A stretch of 64,000 nucleotides of DNA. Source: Pristionchus mayeri. Taxonomy: Eukaryota > Nematoda > Chromadorea > Rhabditida > Neodiplogasteridae. The translations under genes and the position numbers were made by a program. Of this stretch, positions 35,201 to 47,279 are shown one piece after another (position 1 is the stretch's first letter; each line of letters begins with the position of its first letter). The DNA lies in NCBI GenBank assembly GCA_036245805.1, contig BTRK01000004.1, forward strand, positions 4,836,001-4,900,000, given 5' to 3'. The notes below the pieces were generated by a model that searched no databases, was not told the DNA's origin, and saw only the letters and a list, made by a program, of their open reading frames with translations.

Positions 35201-37429
35201 CCTTCTTATTATCAAGCTAAATTAGATGTTCACGAAAGAAAAGTATAATAAAGGAAAACATATTTTCCATCAGACACACATGCTCATGGCTTCTTCCTTC
35301 GCGGGCGTCGGATTCGGCAACGCCGGTGTCCATCTCTGCCACGGACTTAGCTACCCCATCAGGTATCGAGTACCTGGCCTCCTAAGCTATCATCATTAGC
35401 TGATTAGAAATTTATTCAGAAATAATGTTAACGAGTGACATATTTCCAGTTCGCAAGGCAAGAAGTACACCGATCCCGACTACCCGCAGGAGAAGGCACT
35501 GATCCCCCACGGACTATCCGTCGTGAGTGTATCGGCCATTTCTACTGAATAGAATTATACGTGTCACGTACAGAATCCGACACTAGCTCGGATGATAATT
35601 TACTGGATGATAACCAACAAATTGGCCCTTTTGTAAAACTTGCACAGAATCATTTTTGACACTTGGGGAACCAACAAAGTTCAGAAGGGTCCATTTTTTT
35701 GGTTATCCTCCAGTAGGTTACCATCCGACAGTGATCATCCGACATTGTGCCCAGAATCCTCTCCATGCTCCCTCTCTCAGGTGACAACAGCAGTGGCAGA
35801 CTTCGAGTTCCTCACTCCCGCCTGTCCCGATAGACACGCTAATGCAGCCAAGGCACTCGGAGCTGAGATTACGGTACTAGATTGACCTACCTCGCTTACA
35901 GTAATCCAAAGTTAATTCACCCAATGCTTTATTCGAATAGATATCACGCCTCTCATGAGAGAATCGAGCTGAGCATGGGAATGGTGAAATGAGTTCTAAC
36001 CGGTTTTGGGCACCCTGAGGCATGTCTGAGTGACCCCCAAAATCTTTGTGTGCACACTTCATTTTGGAGCTCCCTACGTAGGGTCGAATATCGGCATCAC
36101 CCACTTTGAGAGCACTTTTCTTGGATACGGTGTAAGATAGAGCAAAATTGACCTCTGAGTGACCCCAACTAATTTTTTGAGCTCTATCGATCTATACAAA
36201 CCAATTTCTCTAAAACCCATTTTTAAGAGTGGTACACTGTAGGTCACTTTTCTCAAAAATGTAGGTAAAGCAGCAGCTGAAATTTTCACAGTAGATGCAG
36301 CTCAGCGAGAGGTTTCCAATAAGTGGTTTGCGAAGAAACTACGAGTCGGCTGGTGAGAGTTTCGCCCTTTCAACTTCGCCTGGATCGTTTGAACTTTTTT
36401 TCTACAGGGATTGTGACTGGAAATCGATCATTTTCGGCCGATCGCTCCGAAAAGAGCGGTGTGAAATTAATTCACCTGTTGAAAATAAAGTTCAAACCAT
36501 CCAGGCGAAGTTGAAAGGGCGAAACTCTCACCAGTCGACTCGTATTTTCTTCGCAAACCACTTATTGGAAACCTCTCGCTGAGCTGCATCTACTGTGAAA
36601 ATTTCAGCTGCTGCTTTACCTACATTTTTGAGAAAAGTGACCTACAGTGTACCACTCTTAAAAATTGGTTTTAGAGAAATTGGTTTGTATAGATCGATAG
36701 CTCAAAAAATTTAAAAAAAAAAATTAGTTGGGGTCACTCAGAGGTCAATTTTGCTCTATCTTACACCGTATCCAAGAAAAGTGCTCTCAAAGTGGGTCAT
36801 GCCGATATCCGACCCTACGGAGGGAGCTCCAAAATGAAGTGTGCACACAAAGATTTCGGGGGTCACTCAGACATGCCTCAGGGTGCCCAAAACCGGTTAG
36901 AACTCATTTCATGATTTCAGCTTCATTCTCAGGAATGGCGATTTTAGCTCGCTTCTCTCGTGAATGGCGTGATATAGTTCACTATCGTAGTCTTCAACAT
37001 ACCTTAATTTCTATCTTAATCTCTAACATTCAGATCTCGGCCTCCAACGAGTACATCTCTCGCCAGCTCTGCGATCAGATCCGCAGCTTCATGAGCGACT
37101 TCAAGGTGCCAAACGGACTGGAAGGTACGGTAGTTTCATCGATATAATAATCGTGAAATGATTTTCAGCTCTCGGTTTCGCCTCTTCGGATCTGCCGAAG
37201 TTGACGGATGCCGCTGTGTCTGCTTTCACGAAGGTCAATGGTTCCTCCACGTGATTAATAATTTCATTAATTAATAAAAATATAATACCTTTGGAAAAAT
37301 ATAATGCATATTTTCTCCCAGTGATAATTTTCATTACAATGAAACGTAATTCAGGCGTCGATTGCTCCTCGGAAGACGGATCGAGACGCCGTTGCTGCCA
37401 TCTACGAGAAGTCCATGAAGATCTACTAA
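32292..37429 (+). CDS. hydroxyacid-oxoacid transhydrogenase (iron-containing ADH, ADHFE1)
   Basis: Mitochondrial enzyme that couples 4-hydroxybutyrate oxidation to 2-oxoglutarate reduction. The start at 32292 gives a Ser/His-rich leader, then [78 protein letters not shown] (nucleotide binding), [52 protein letters not shown] and [20 protein letters not shown] (metal-ligand His residues), LIPHGLSV, and the end [20 protein letters not shown] to stop TAA at 37427-37429. More than ten exons. The intron after VTAE starts with GC (GCAAGT). Two introns carry foldback elements (33.2 and 35.9 kb). All catalytic landmarks are present. The C. elegans counterpart is Y38F1A.6. Confidence 0.93.
33207..33742. 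repeat. foldback element with tRNA-like apex, in ADHFE1 intron
   Basis: The left arm begins ACATGGGTTTGGTCTCTGGA at 33207 and the right arm ends with its inverted copy at 33742. Arms of ~125-135 bp (33207-33330, 33610-33742) with scattered mismatches. The loop region holds a tRNA-like sequence on the minus strand. Confidence 0.9.
33496..33565 (-). pseudogene. degenerate tRNA-like sequence at foldback apex
   Basis: On the minus strand an exact A-box TGGCCGAGTGG (33558-33548) is followed 33 bases later by a B-box-like GGTTCGGCCCC (33514-33504) inside a GGGGG/CCCCC T-arm. The A box is of the Ser/Leu tRNA type. The acceptor stem does not pair, so it is not a working tRNA. Confidence 0.6.
35588..35753. 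repeat. small inverted-repeat element
   Basis: Imperfect arms TCGGATGATAATTTACTGGA (left) and an inverted copy ending GATCATCCGA (right), in an ADHFE1 intron. It shares TGGACCCTTCTGAAC-type sequence with the element at 23.73 kb. Confidence 0.5.
35941..36975. repeat. long foldback element, copy 1, in ADHFE1 intron
   Basis: Ends ATATCACGCC and GGCGTGATAT. Arms of ~460 bp, nearly perfect inverted copies, around a ~100-bp centre. No open frame for a transposase. A second copy of the same family lies at 42138-43194. It sits in the intron between the exons coding GAEIT and ISASNEY of ADHFE1. Confidence 0.92.
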
Positions 37430-37694
37430 TCGATCCGAGTAAATCCTCCCTCCACACCGTTTCGCCAATAACTGTTGCTGTTGTACATGTGTAGACAAAT
37501 TCCGGGATCATTGCGATAAAATATTGTTTAGTCTCCAATATCTTGATCACATTGGAAAGGAAAAACAATGTCGAATATCGTGTCTTTGACTCATTTTATC
37601 GGGAGATGCCTCATTACATTAAGATATTACAATATGTAATATATAAGAATAAAATAATGCACTCAAGTGGTTCAAACAAGGAAGAAACAATAAT
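37430..37694. other. convergent 3' region
   Basis: Short spacer between the ADHFE1 stop and the RING gene stop on the other strand. Confidence 0.4.
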
Positions 37695-38465
37695 TCACTG
37701 GTGTGTTTTCTTTTCGCTCGTTTGCTCATACAGTGGGACGATGCCGCTCTCCTTATTGCACTGGGGGCATATAATGGACGGTTCTCCTGCTTCGGAGGCT
37801 CGAGTCTCACTCTTATCCGAGCAATCACGACAGGCATGTCCACACTTGGATAGAAAGACTCTGCGATGGGGAGACTCAACCCCACAGCCATGACAGAGGC
37901 GAGAATAGCAGATGCCGAGCTCAGCACTGAAATCATAGCTTTACAATGATAAAATATAATTTTAAATTTGAATAATTTCGTACCTTTCCTCATCTTCCCC
38001 TCTCAGATGTCTGATCTGAGCCGCGAATAGTGCTGCACATGCAGTATTCCGCCTAGCACGAATAGCACGAAGGGCATTTCTCGCTCCAGCAGTCCAAGCT
38101 CCATGCTCCATCAGCAGCCTCAATTTCCAACTGGAACGTAGCCATTTCCTTCTCCAAAATCTTCTCTCGGTTGAGTGCTCTGAAAATTTGTGATTTATAT
38201 ATGAACCATAATCTCTTACGAGTAGATGGAATAGGCAAACGAACCCTTCTCTGACTACATCGTCTCTGTTGTCGACGCTTAGATGCTCCAGGAATCGTGC
38301 AATTTCGCCCTCGCATCTACACGTCGGGCAGATGCAGGTGACTTTCCCTGCTTGCATCAAGTTCTGGGCCATCTGGAGAGCGCACGCTCGACAGACGACG
38401 TGGCCGCAAGAGGAAAAGACGTTTGCAAGGGGCATGCAAGTGGGCATTTCTATGCCCTCTGGCAT
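37695..38465 (-). CDS. RING-finger protein with two Cys/His clusters
   Basis: The first exon from 38465 has SSCGHVVCRACALQMAQNLM and ICPTCRCEG, the central and last zinc ligands of a RING domain; the first C-x2-C pair is not in this exon. A basic helical linker follows (STERRFWRRKWLRSSWKLRL). The C-terminus has a second cluster: ICYSRLCHGCG, SKCGHACRDCSDK, IICPQCNKESGIVPLY, stop at 37695. Two RING-like modules suggest a ubiquitin ligase of a nematode-type family. The true start may lie upstream to supply the missing Cys pair. Confidence 0.65.
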
Positions 38466-38762
38466 GCTCAGCTTGTGTTCAAAAAATTATCGTAAAACAT
38501 ATGCTGTACAGGTGATCAATGTGGTCGATTAAGTCAAAGTGATTGCAACTGTCATATATGAATATACCAATATTCCCCACATTTTCTATTTGGGCAACTC
38601 AATCTCGCTTTTGGTGAATGAAATATCAATTAAAACTCGATGCAATCGAATAAAATGTAATGCAGGATAAAATGATTTATCGAGTCTTCTCTTTCAAAAT
38701 TTTGTTATCTGTGATTTTGTACATTTATAAATTTGTCTAACTGGACAAAAAAATGATGTTGC
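38466..38762. other. intergenic
   Basis: No gene seen; a missing first exon of the RING gene could begin here. Confidence 0.35.
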
Positions 38763-41343
38763 TCATCGACTTTCAATGGTTACGATGATTCCGTCTCTTG
38801 CCTTGAGCACGACTTCCGACAGCACCGTCATGGAGTTGAAATCCCTGAAAAATGTTTCACCTGGTGTTCACCTGATTCACTAACCGATCCGATTTGATTC
38901 TGAATCGCCTCAGTATCGAACTCACAACAATCTTCAATTGGTACATTGCGAACTTTTGACCTGCAAAATCCATTTTGTTCTATTGTGTCAATTTCGATCG
39001 CACCGATGCAATTTCTTGGTCCGGCAGAAAATGGAATGTAATCGTAGGAGTGTCTACCAGCGCTCTAAATATAACCTTCAATGAAAATTAAAATGAAAAT
39101 CTGACGTACATTCTCGGGTAAGAATCGATCGGGGTCGAATCTCTCAGGATTGGGGTAAATTCGCTCGTTCCGATGAACCAGATAAGGAGCAATGAGAAGA
39201 CTGCTACCGCGTGGTAGCAGATACGGACCTGTCATACTCGTCATCAGGTACTGTGGATTACGGTAGCCCTTACCCAGCTGAATATCTCCTCCGAGATGGC
39301 GAATGGTAAAGGGGACGGGAGGGAAGAGTCGGAGCGACTCCTTGATGCTTCTCTCCAGGTAGGTCATCCGGGCGAGATCGTCCTTTGTACAGTCACGATC
39401 GACGTCCTCCCCTGATGGTTTTCATTGATGATAGCTAATGGAAATGGTTCAACTCACCGAAAATCTCCTTAATCTCTTCGTAGATTCGTTCCTGAATCTC
39501 GGGATGATGTGCAAGAGACCAGAGAATGAATCCCAGAGACGAAGACGTCGTGTCGTGGCCTGAACACACAATGTTGAACCTAGTTCTAATTATGGAAGCC
39601 CACCTGCAAACATGAATGTGTCCACCTCCTCTCTGATATCTTCCATAGAGAGATTCGATCGTTCCTTCTCCGAGATGAGCATGTCGAGGAAGGCTTTCTT
39701 GTTTGCATCCACTTCCCCTCGAGAGAGCAGTTCCATTCGCTCAGAGATCACCTATTCACTCCCTCCGTAGAAAATCGTTTAGCTTTGCTCGCTTACCTTT
39801 TTAGTGAAATCGTGCGCTATCTTCACGCTCTCGTCGTGTTCCTTTTGCCACCCAGTAAGCCATCTTAAAGCCGATTTTTGTATATTTTTCCGAAGAAATA
39901 TACGGCGCAAGGGCACAAAGTTGATGAATGACCTGCCGAATCCGTGCCAGAGCCATGGAATCATAGAAGCCTTATTGCCCAGATGCATAATCTTGGAAAT
40001 AGCCTGAAATTCACTCATGGTACGCATTCAATCAGACTCGGCACTCTATATTATATTTTAATCCTTAGTTTATTCTCGAACACTCTGCACTTGATGAAGC
40101 GCCCATGAGGTGTACGCTAAATAAAATAAAATAAAATAGACTGTTTCACCTTCACATATGGTTGATCTGGTTGATGAAGCGAGTCGAGATCCTTCCCCAT
40201 TGCCGCGTCTGATACGAATCCATTGATTGGTTCAGTTTTTAACTCGGCGATGATCGAGTGATCGGGGATGATGACGTCCGCCACAACAGGCGAGCCCTCG
40301 AATCTTGCCGAGCCAGTCTCTTAAAGAGTCTCACCGCAGATAATGTCCAGAGTGCACTGCTTCAGGAATGGATTGATATCGAACTCTTTGCCACAGTGAT
40401 TCTCGAGCACGTTCAGAAGAACCTCAAAACCGCTGCTGTGGTTGTTTCCACGTTACAAAAGCTGTGATAGTAGCATCCTCCTTCCTCTCTACCTTAACAT
40501 GGCTGTTCATGATGTCGATGTATCCCATGAGCATGGAGAAGTGGAAGGTGGGAGTGAGCATCTTCCTCCTCCCCCGCCATTTCTCACCACCTCTGAATGC
40601 ACTTGATGTGTACCCGGGAAGGGAAGGAACTCACGCGAGAATGAGTCCCCTTCCCAGCCATGGCTCGAATAGATCATAGTCTTCGCCCTTGTTGATTTCC
40701 TCCGTCGACTCGAGGATTGGCTGAAGGTGATCTTATCTTATCACAAGAACAAGCACTTCTTACTCTCACCCGCATACCCTCAATCTGTCCAATCTACTCA
40801 CCTGCAGCATTTCTCCAGTGAACGGGAGGAAGGCCGATTCGTGCATCACCCACATCTTGATCATCTGCCCGTTCAATTCCTCCCTCACTGCCTTCGCTCG
40901 TTCCAGGATCTTCCGAGGCATCGCTAAATTGCACATGCTCCTTCCAGAATTGGAAAAACAAACAATAACTAGATCCTTTTGCGAGTCATCAGTTAGTGTT
41001 GTTATTCCGAGAGCTCATCGCTCGACGAGCGATGGGAAATGAGCGAGCGCTCGAGCGTTTCACAAAGACGAACGCCATATTATTTCACACAGACGAACTA
41101 TCGTCAGTTAAAAAAGCTGAAGGAAACGAACATTCCGAGTTTCTGCCCAGTTCGAAAATGACCCCGAAGATGGGAAGTCCCTCATCGCCCGGAATCAAGG
41201 CAGACAGTCGCTTTCTGTATCTGAAGTTTAATCATTTTAGTACTGAAAAGAAGAATGATAGACCTGTAACTGTTCCATTTCTCTGCGAGTGTACGACCAT
41301 AGAAAACAAGGAAGAGAATGACGAGAGCAAGAAGGTAGATCAT
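38763..41343 (-). CDS. cytochrome P450, CYP4-like
   Basis: The start at 41343 gives a membrane anchor ([20 protein letters not shown]), then [37 protein letters not shown] (C-helix WRxRRK), [16 protein letters not shown], the I-helix [19 protein letters not shown], the K-helix [16 protein letters not shown] (ExxR), [10 protein letters not shown], and heme ligand [10 protein letters not shown]. It ends GIIVTIESR with TGA at 38763. All P450 signature motifs are intact. CYP4-type enzymes in nematodes oxidise fatty acids or xenobiotics in the ER. The ~2.6-kb gene is on the same strand as the RING gene and is not linked to it in function. Confidence 0.92.
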
Positions 41344-42137
41344 CCCTCGACCTGGGAAGGGAAATAAATGAGAAGGAAGCGGGACAACTATTGCTGACAC
41401 ATCAACACAACAGAAGGGGGAGATAACGTGGAGGGAACAGGGGGAGAGAGGGGGTTAACGCGCGATATTGGCACACGAAATGTGCCACAATAGCACAGAT
41501 TGTGTGAGATTCCGTATTGCGCCACACTTTCTCACGAAACGAGGAGTGAGGGGAGCACGAGGTTCACAAGAGGGAGTGCTGTGCTACTCATTTAGCTGAT
41601 TAGTATTACGCAATCGATTAGATACCGATAACGTTATCGCATTGACTCATTTGATCCTACGCATTTCTTGAGCTCTCGCCCAAACCACACTCCGCAAGCG
41701 ATTTCCAGTAAATCATGCTGTCATGCCAATTAAATCTTCCAGGTAGACAAGGTGTACAATTCAAAGCGTATTCATAATTGTTTTCCACTGTAATGTGATT
41801 TCATTTAAAAGATTGCGGAGCAAACAATTTATCGGAAAAATGAGATTATCATCTCAAAGTTCTGGTATTCTTCAACTTCCATTGAATCTTCAAGATTCTC
41901 TTTATTTCCTTATTCATGTAGGAAGGCGGGCAACAGTAACACCGTCCATATGCATTCTGCAATGAGTTCCATCGACATCATCCTCTTCTACTATCTTTTC
42001 ACTCACCTCGAATGAGAATCGGAAATCAGCGGCTGTGTCAATCAAGTATCCGCATCTAAAATAAAAGCGTTTCGCGCGATTTGAGGAACTGAATTAACCT
42101 AGGAGGGATTATCACTGTATTGCATAAGAACGGAATG
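41344..42137. other. intergenic
   Basis: Purine-rich stretch at 41410-41460, otherwise AT-rich; no gene recognised. Confidence 0.45.
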
Positions 42138-43194
42138 ATATCACGCCTCTCATGAGAGAATCGAGCTGGGTGTGGGAATGTTGAATTTTGTTCTAACCGG
42201 TTTTGGCCATCTTAAGGCATGCCTGAGTGACCCCCGAAGTCTTATTGTGCAGACTTCATTTTGGAGCTTCCTACACCGGGTCGCAATTCGACATCACCTA
42301 CTTCAAGGGCCGAATTCTCGAAAACGGTGATAGATTGAGCAAAGTTGACCTCTGAGCGACCCCGACTCATTTTTTGAGCTCTATCGATCTATTTAAATCA
42401 ATTTCTCTGAATCCGATTTTGAACGACGGTACGTTGTAGGTAAATTTTCTCATAAATGTAGGTGCAGTAGCAGCTCAAATTTCTTCAATCAATTCAGCTC
42501 GGAGAGAGCTTTCCAATGAGTGGTTTGCCAAAAAAATACGGGCACGGTGGTGAAACTTTTGCCCCTTTTACGTTTTTCGATTATTTGAAGGCATTTATTC
42601 CTCGCACACCGCGCGTCTTTTGGGAGCGAGGGAGGAGTGAAGACAATGGGGTGAGTGAGGGACAATGTGATCATTTCACTCTGCGCTCTCAAAAACGCGC
42701 GGTGTGGCGAGGAATGGATGCCTTCAAATGATCGAAAAAAGTAAAAGGGGCGAAAGTTTCACCACCTTGCCCATATTTTTGTGGCAAACCACTCATTGGA
42801 AAGCTCTTTCCGAGCTGCATTGATTGAATAAATTTGAGCTGCTACTGCACCTACATTTTTTGAGAAAATTGACCTACAACGTATCGTCGTTCAAAATCGG
42901 ATTCAGAGAAATTGATTTAAATAGATCGATAGAGCTCAAAAAATGAGCCGGGGTCATTCAGAGGTCAATTTTGCTCTATCTTTTACCGTATTCAAGAAAA
43001 CAGCTCTCAAAGTGAGAGGTGCCGTAATCCGACCTTACTTATGGAGCTCCAAAATGAAGTTTGCACAACAAGATGTCGGGGGTCACTCAGGCATGCCTTA
43101 GGATGGTCAAAACTGGTTAGAACTCAATTCGCGATTTTCCTCCATTCCCATGACTGGCAAATTAAGCCCGATTCTCTCGTGAGAGGCTTGATAT
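42138..43194. repeat. long foldback element, copy 2
   Basis: Starts ATATCACGCCTCTCATGAGA and ends in an inverted copy. Arms of ~460 bp match those at 35.94 kb in sequence (for example TGAGCTCTATCGATCTAT). The centre differs: an inner inverted pair (GAAGGCATTTATTCCTCGC... and its complement) encloses ~100 bp. Confidence 0.9.
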
Positions 43195-43949
43195 GCGTCA
43201 GTATGACCATAATGAGTAATATTATAGAGCGATAGTGCGCATTTTTCGAATTAATAAATGGTACTCTTACACTGAATCTTTCTGCTGCCAATCGTCCAAC
43301 CAGCAGGATGCACCATTGGTAATCGAGCAAATCGAATGAGTACAGGTTAGTACTGCGAAGAAGAAGAGAAGAGACGAGAGCGAAGTCATCGAATACACCT
43401 CAATTTAGAGCTTTCCGAAGTCAAAGGGTACATCCAGTCCTTAAGATCGGACTAGCAGGAGAACGACGCTAGAGCACTGTAATTTGAGCAGATTCAATCG
43501 GGAGTGCCCACATAAAATGACAAGCAGTAAACATGAGAGGAAACGAGAAAATTCCAATGGAACAGAACTGTGAAGGCAATTATTGTTGCTTAACACTAGA
43601 AACCAATCGTCAGATGCTAGTGATATCAACAGTGGTAAGTTAAACACTTTTATATCACAGGGTTATGGACAGTCGTTATTAAGAGACCGTCGACCAGAAA
43701 ACGGAAAAGGGTCACGGTTGGTCAAAAAATGGATTTCTTCGATACTTTTTTCCTGAAGTTAGGGACCAAAGTTAGGAATGCAGGCACCATTGGCTAAAGT
43801 CTGGGATCGATTTCGAAATTGTTACAGTAGCCCCTCATTTTTGAGGTCAAAAATATTTTTTCCGAAAGTATTCATTTTAATAGATTTTCTGGTGTATTTT
43901 TACACGTATATAACGAATTTCTAAGTTGAAATGGACACAACTGTCATAG

Positions 43950-45686
43950 GAGAGGAATCGCGAGAGAATCGACCGTTTGAGGGGGGTGAGCGGCGGTAGG
44001 AGTAAAGTTGGTCATATCCTGAAACAAATTTGATTATAAGTACTTGAAATGATGCTCTTTCAAACTGCGTCGTCAGAATTTTGATATCTGTCGTCATCGT
44101 CGAGATTCGGAAGGCCAAAGATGGTACTATCACTTTTCGACAGTCAAATCGCGCTCACTTAAATGATCATAATTCCCTTTAAAATAAAGATAGAAGGCCG
44201 TTCTTTTTTTCCAGAGTTACGGACTCGAATACTTCCGTATCTTCAATTACCCTTATTTGCGCTCAGAATCGTCCACAATCATCCAATACAACATTTAAAA
44301 TTGTTTCCGCCCATATCATAACACTGTCATTGGCCATAAATGCTCATATGACCCAAAACTTCAAAATCGATATTTTGACCTATTCCAACTTGGGGGGTGG
44401 GCCTAATGCACTAAATGGGTTTCAAGTAATGCAGAAATGCCCCTCTAAACTATTCTGTAAATGTGATTTTTCATCCGAGGAATTGAAGGAAAAGCGCAAA
44501 ACTGTACATTATGTCAAAGTTGTCATAGAGATTCGGCTTATGGTAAGAAATGTAGAGCAGAAAGAGCTAAACATTTCGTCTGTTGAAAGTGAGTCTCTAT
44601 TTTTCTCGTTGAAACATGCTACAGAGTCTGGAAGTTGGCCAGAACTGGGCTAGAATCCCCCGAGAGCGCGTGCTCTAACCGTCTGGCGCTCTCGCCGTCT
44701 GACCTCCCTCTCCCTCCCCTCTATTTAGCGCTCCCCCGCGCGCCTCTTCCGTCGTTTTCTGCCATCTTCTAAGCTCTGTAGCACGCTTCAACGAGAAGAC
44801 AGAGACTCACTTTCAACGGACGAAATGTTTAGCTCTTTCTGCTCTACATTTATAGCCATCAGCCGAATCTGTATGATTACTTTGACATAATGTACAGTTT
44901 TGCGCTTTTCCTTCAATTCCTCGGATGAAAAATCACATTTACAGAATAGTTTAGAGGGACATTTCTGCATTACTTGAAACCCATTTAGTGCATTAGGCCC
45001 ACCCCCAAGTTGGAATAGGTCAAAATATTGATTTTGAAGTTTTGGGTCATATGAGCATTTATGGCCAATGACAGTGTTATGATATGGGCGGAAACAATTT
45101 TAAATATTGTGTTTTTTTGTGTTGGATGTTTGTGGACGATTCTGAGCGCAAATAAGGGTAATTGAAGATACGGAAGTATTCGAGTCCGTAACTCATTTTG
45201 GGGTCGCGTCACGAAAGTGCGCCCCCTTTTTTTTCTATACCCCGATTTTGCTCATTTTTGGGGAGAAGTGAGACACATATATGTACTACAACTTAAGCAT
45301 GAAAACTCAAAAAGTTTTTCCGATTTCCAAAGTTACGAAACTTATGGTACACCCGACCGCCCCTCACCAGGGTGAGGTCCAGGAACGATGCCCTCAGCAT
45401 GAAAGTTGTAGCGCTTGATGGTAGCTTTCATTGGAAAAAAAAGAACGGCCTTCTATCTTTATTTTAAAGGGAATTATGATCATTTAAGTGAGCGCGATTT
45501 GACTGTCGAAAAGTGATAGTACCATCTTTGGCCTTCTGAATCTCGACGATGACGACAGATATCAAAATTCTGACGACGCAGTTTGAAAGAGCATCATTTG
45601 AAGTACTTATATTCAAATTTGTTTCAGGATAGGACCAACTTTATTCCGACCGCCGCGGCGTGGTCGATTCTCTCGCGATTCCTCTC
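43950..45686. mobile_element. 1.74-kb foldback inserted in another foldback, with tRNA-like apex
   Basis: Terminal inverted repeat GAGAGGAATCGCGAGAGAAT, flanked by the 4-bp duplication ATAG (43946-43949 and 45687-45690). The arms (43950-44640 and 44790-45686) are nearly identical, except for ~230 bp (45195-45425) present only in the right arm. The loop carries a tRNA-like sequence. It encodes no transposase. Confidence 0.85.
44640..44705 (-). pseudogene. degenerate tRNA-like sequence at foldback apex
   Basis: On the minus strand a GCCAGACGGTTAGAGC A-box-like region (44687-44672) is followed by GGATTCTAGCCC (44658-44647), a variant B box. The GAGCGC...GCGCTC part forms a strong stem. It is not a functional tRNA by eye. 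Confidence 0.5.
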
Positions 45687-46684
45687 ATAGAAACAAATTA
45701 TAGCCAAAAAACCGATTTTTCCGATCCAAAACGCCACATAAATGGACATAACTTTCTTTAAAAAAATAAGACTTTGGGATTTTAGCATTTTTCGAAAGTT
45801 TATCATGTGATTCATCTTCGAGAATTTTTGCAGAATTTTTAAAATGCCTATACATGCTCAAGTTTCGGCCCGAACATGAAACTATGGTGAAATTTCGCTA
45901 AAAAGTCTTGATATTTTTAAATGTAGATACTGTTTCCATCATCCAATGGCCTTCAAATTTTGCACAGGAATGAATCATTCCTGAGCATATAAACGTGATC
46001 ATTTGCAAAAATAGACAAAATGGAAAAATTTTGAAATTTCGATTTTTTCGCTCAAAATGGTCGAAAAACCGAAATTTCAAAATTTTTCCATTTTGGTTAT
46101 TTTTACATATGAACACGTTTATATGCTCAGGAATGACTCCTGTGCAAGATTTGAAGGCCATTGGATACTGGAAACAGTATCTACGTTTAAAAATATCAAG
46201 ACTTTTTAGCGACATTTCACCATAGTTTCATGTTCGGGCCGAAAATTGAGCATGCATTTTGAAAATTCTGCAAAAATTCTCAAAGATGAATCATATGATA
46301 AACTTTCGAAAAATGTTAAAATCCAAAGTCTTATTTTTTAAAAGAAAGTTATGTCCATTTATGTGGCGTTTTGGATTGCAAAAATCGGTTTTTGGCTCTA
46401 ATTTTTTTCTATGGTAGTTGTGTCCGTTTTAACTTAGAAATTCGTTATCTACGTGTAGAAATACGCTATAAAATCTATTAAAATGAATACTTTTGGAAAA
46501 AAATATTTTTGACCTCTAAAATGAGGGTTACTGTAACAATTTCGAAATCGATCCCAGACTTTAGCCAATGGTGCCTGCATTCCTAACTTTGGTCCCTAAC
46601 TTCAGGAAAAAAGTATCAAAGAAATCCATTTTTTGATCAACCGTGACCCCTGCCCGGGTGTTACGTTCTCTCGTGGACGGTCTT

Positions 46685-47279
46685 TTAACTATGATCTATG
46701 AGTTACTAACATGAACAAAATGTTATTTCCCGCTCTGACACAGTTAGTAATACCGACTAAGGTAACATATTCGGCCCAAAAGAATTGGTCCATTATTTTT
46801 TCCATAGGTTTTGTAGGTGCTCTTTAGAAATCAGATTCTACAAAGCTTTTTTTCCAGTGATCGAGACTTTGGCGTCATATAATCTGATAAGAATCACAAC
46901 AACTCTTCTAAAAAGCAATATAACGAAAAAAATCGATGAGATGCATTGTGGTACTGGAAGGTTTTGAAAACGGTTGACGCACTCCATTCGCACACAGAAC
47001 TTCAGAGAATGCCAGTCGAAAACGCTTTTTTCACGTATATTTCCGCTCGATTTGGCACGTCTGTTGTTCTCATGGCAGAATTGGATGCTGATTACCCCTT
47101 TCCAACAATTGGGACGAGGTTGTCTGTAGTGTAGTATCTGCAGAGAGGTGAAAAAGGGTTACAGGTCCCTGTTTGCACTGGGTCGCCTGCTGAGAAGGGA
47201 GAGACGAGAGAGGGAGGGTGATAAGAATAGAGGCGACCCTTCTGCCATCTGCCCCCTTTTCTGCCAATTTTCTGATGTC
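46685..47279. other. intergenic
   Basis: Upstream of the first nuclear receptor. Purine-rich at 47190-47225. No promoter block like that of the other three receptors was found. Confidence 0.4.

Larger units (their letters stand above)
43680..46684. repeat. foldback element interrupted by a second foldback
   Basis: Outer arm 43680-43945 pairs with 46430-46684. The arm continues at 45690-46045 and pairs with 46060-46430. Removing 43950-45686 makes the left arm continuous (~620 bp), with a perfect inner turn near 46050 (TTTTGAAATTT...). No coding sequence. Confidence 0.88.

Noticed and set aside
44330..45212. Mirror-image open frames (starting MAINAHMTQNF-type on both sides)
   Set aside because: They are the two arms of the foldback at 43950-45686, so the repeat explains the shared peptide.
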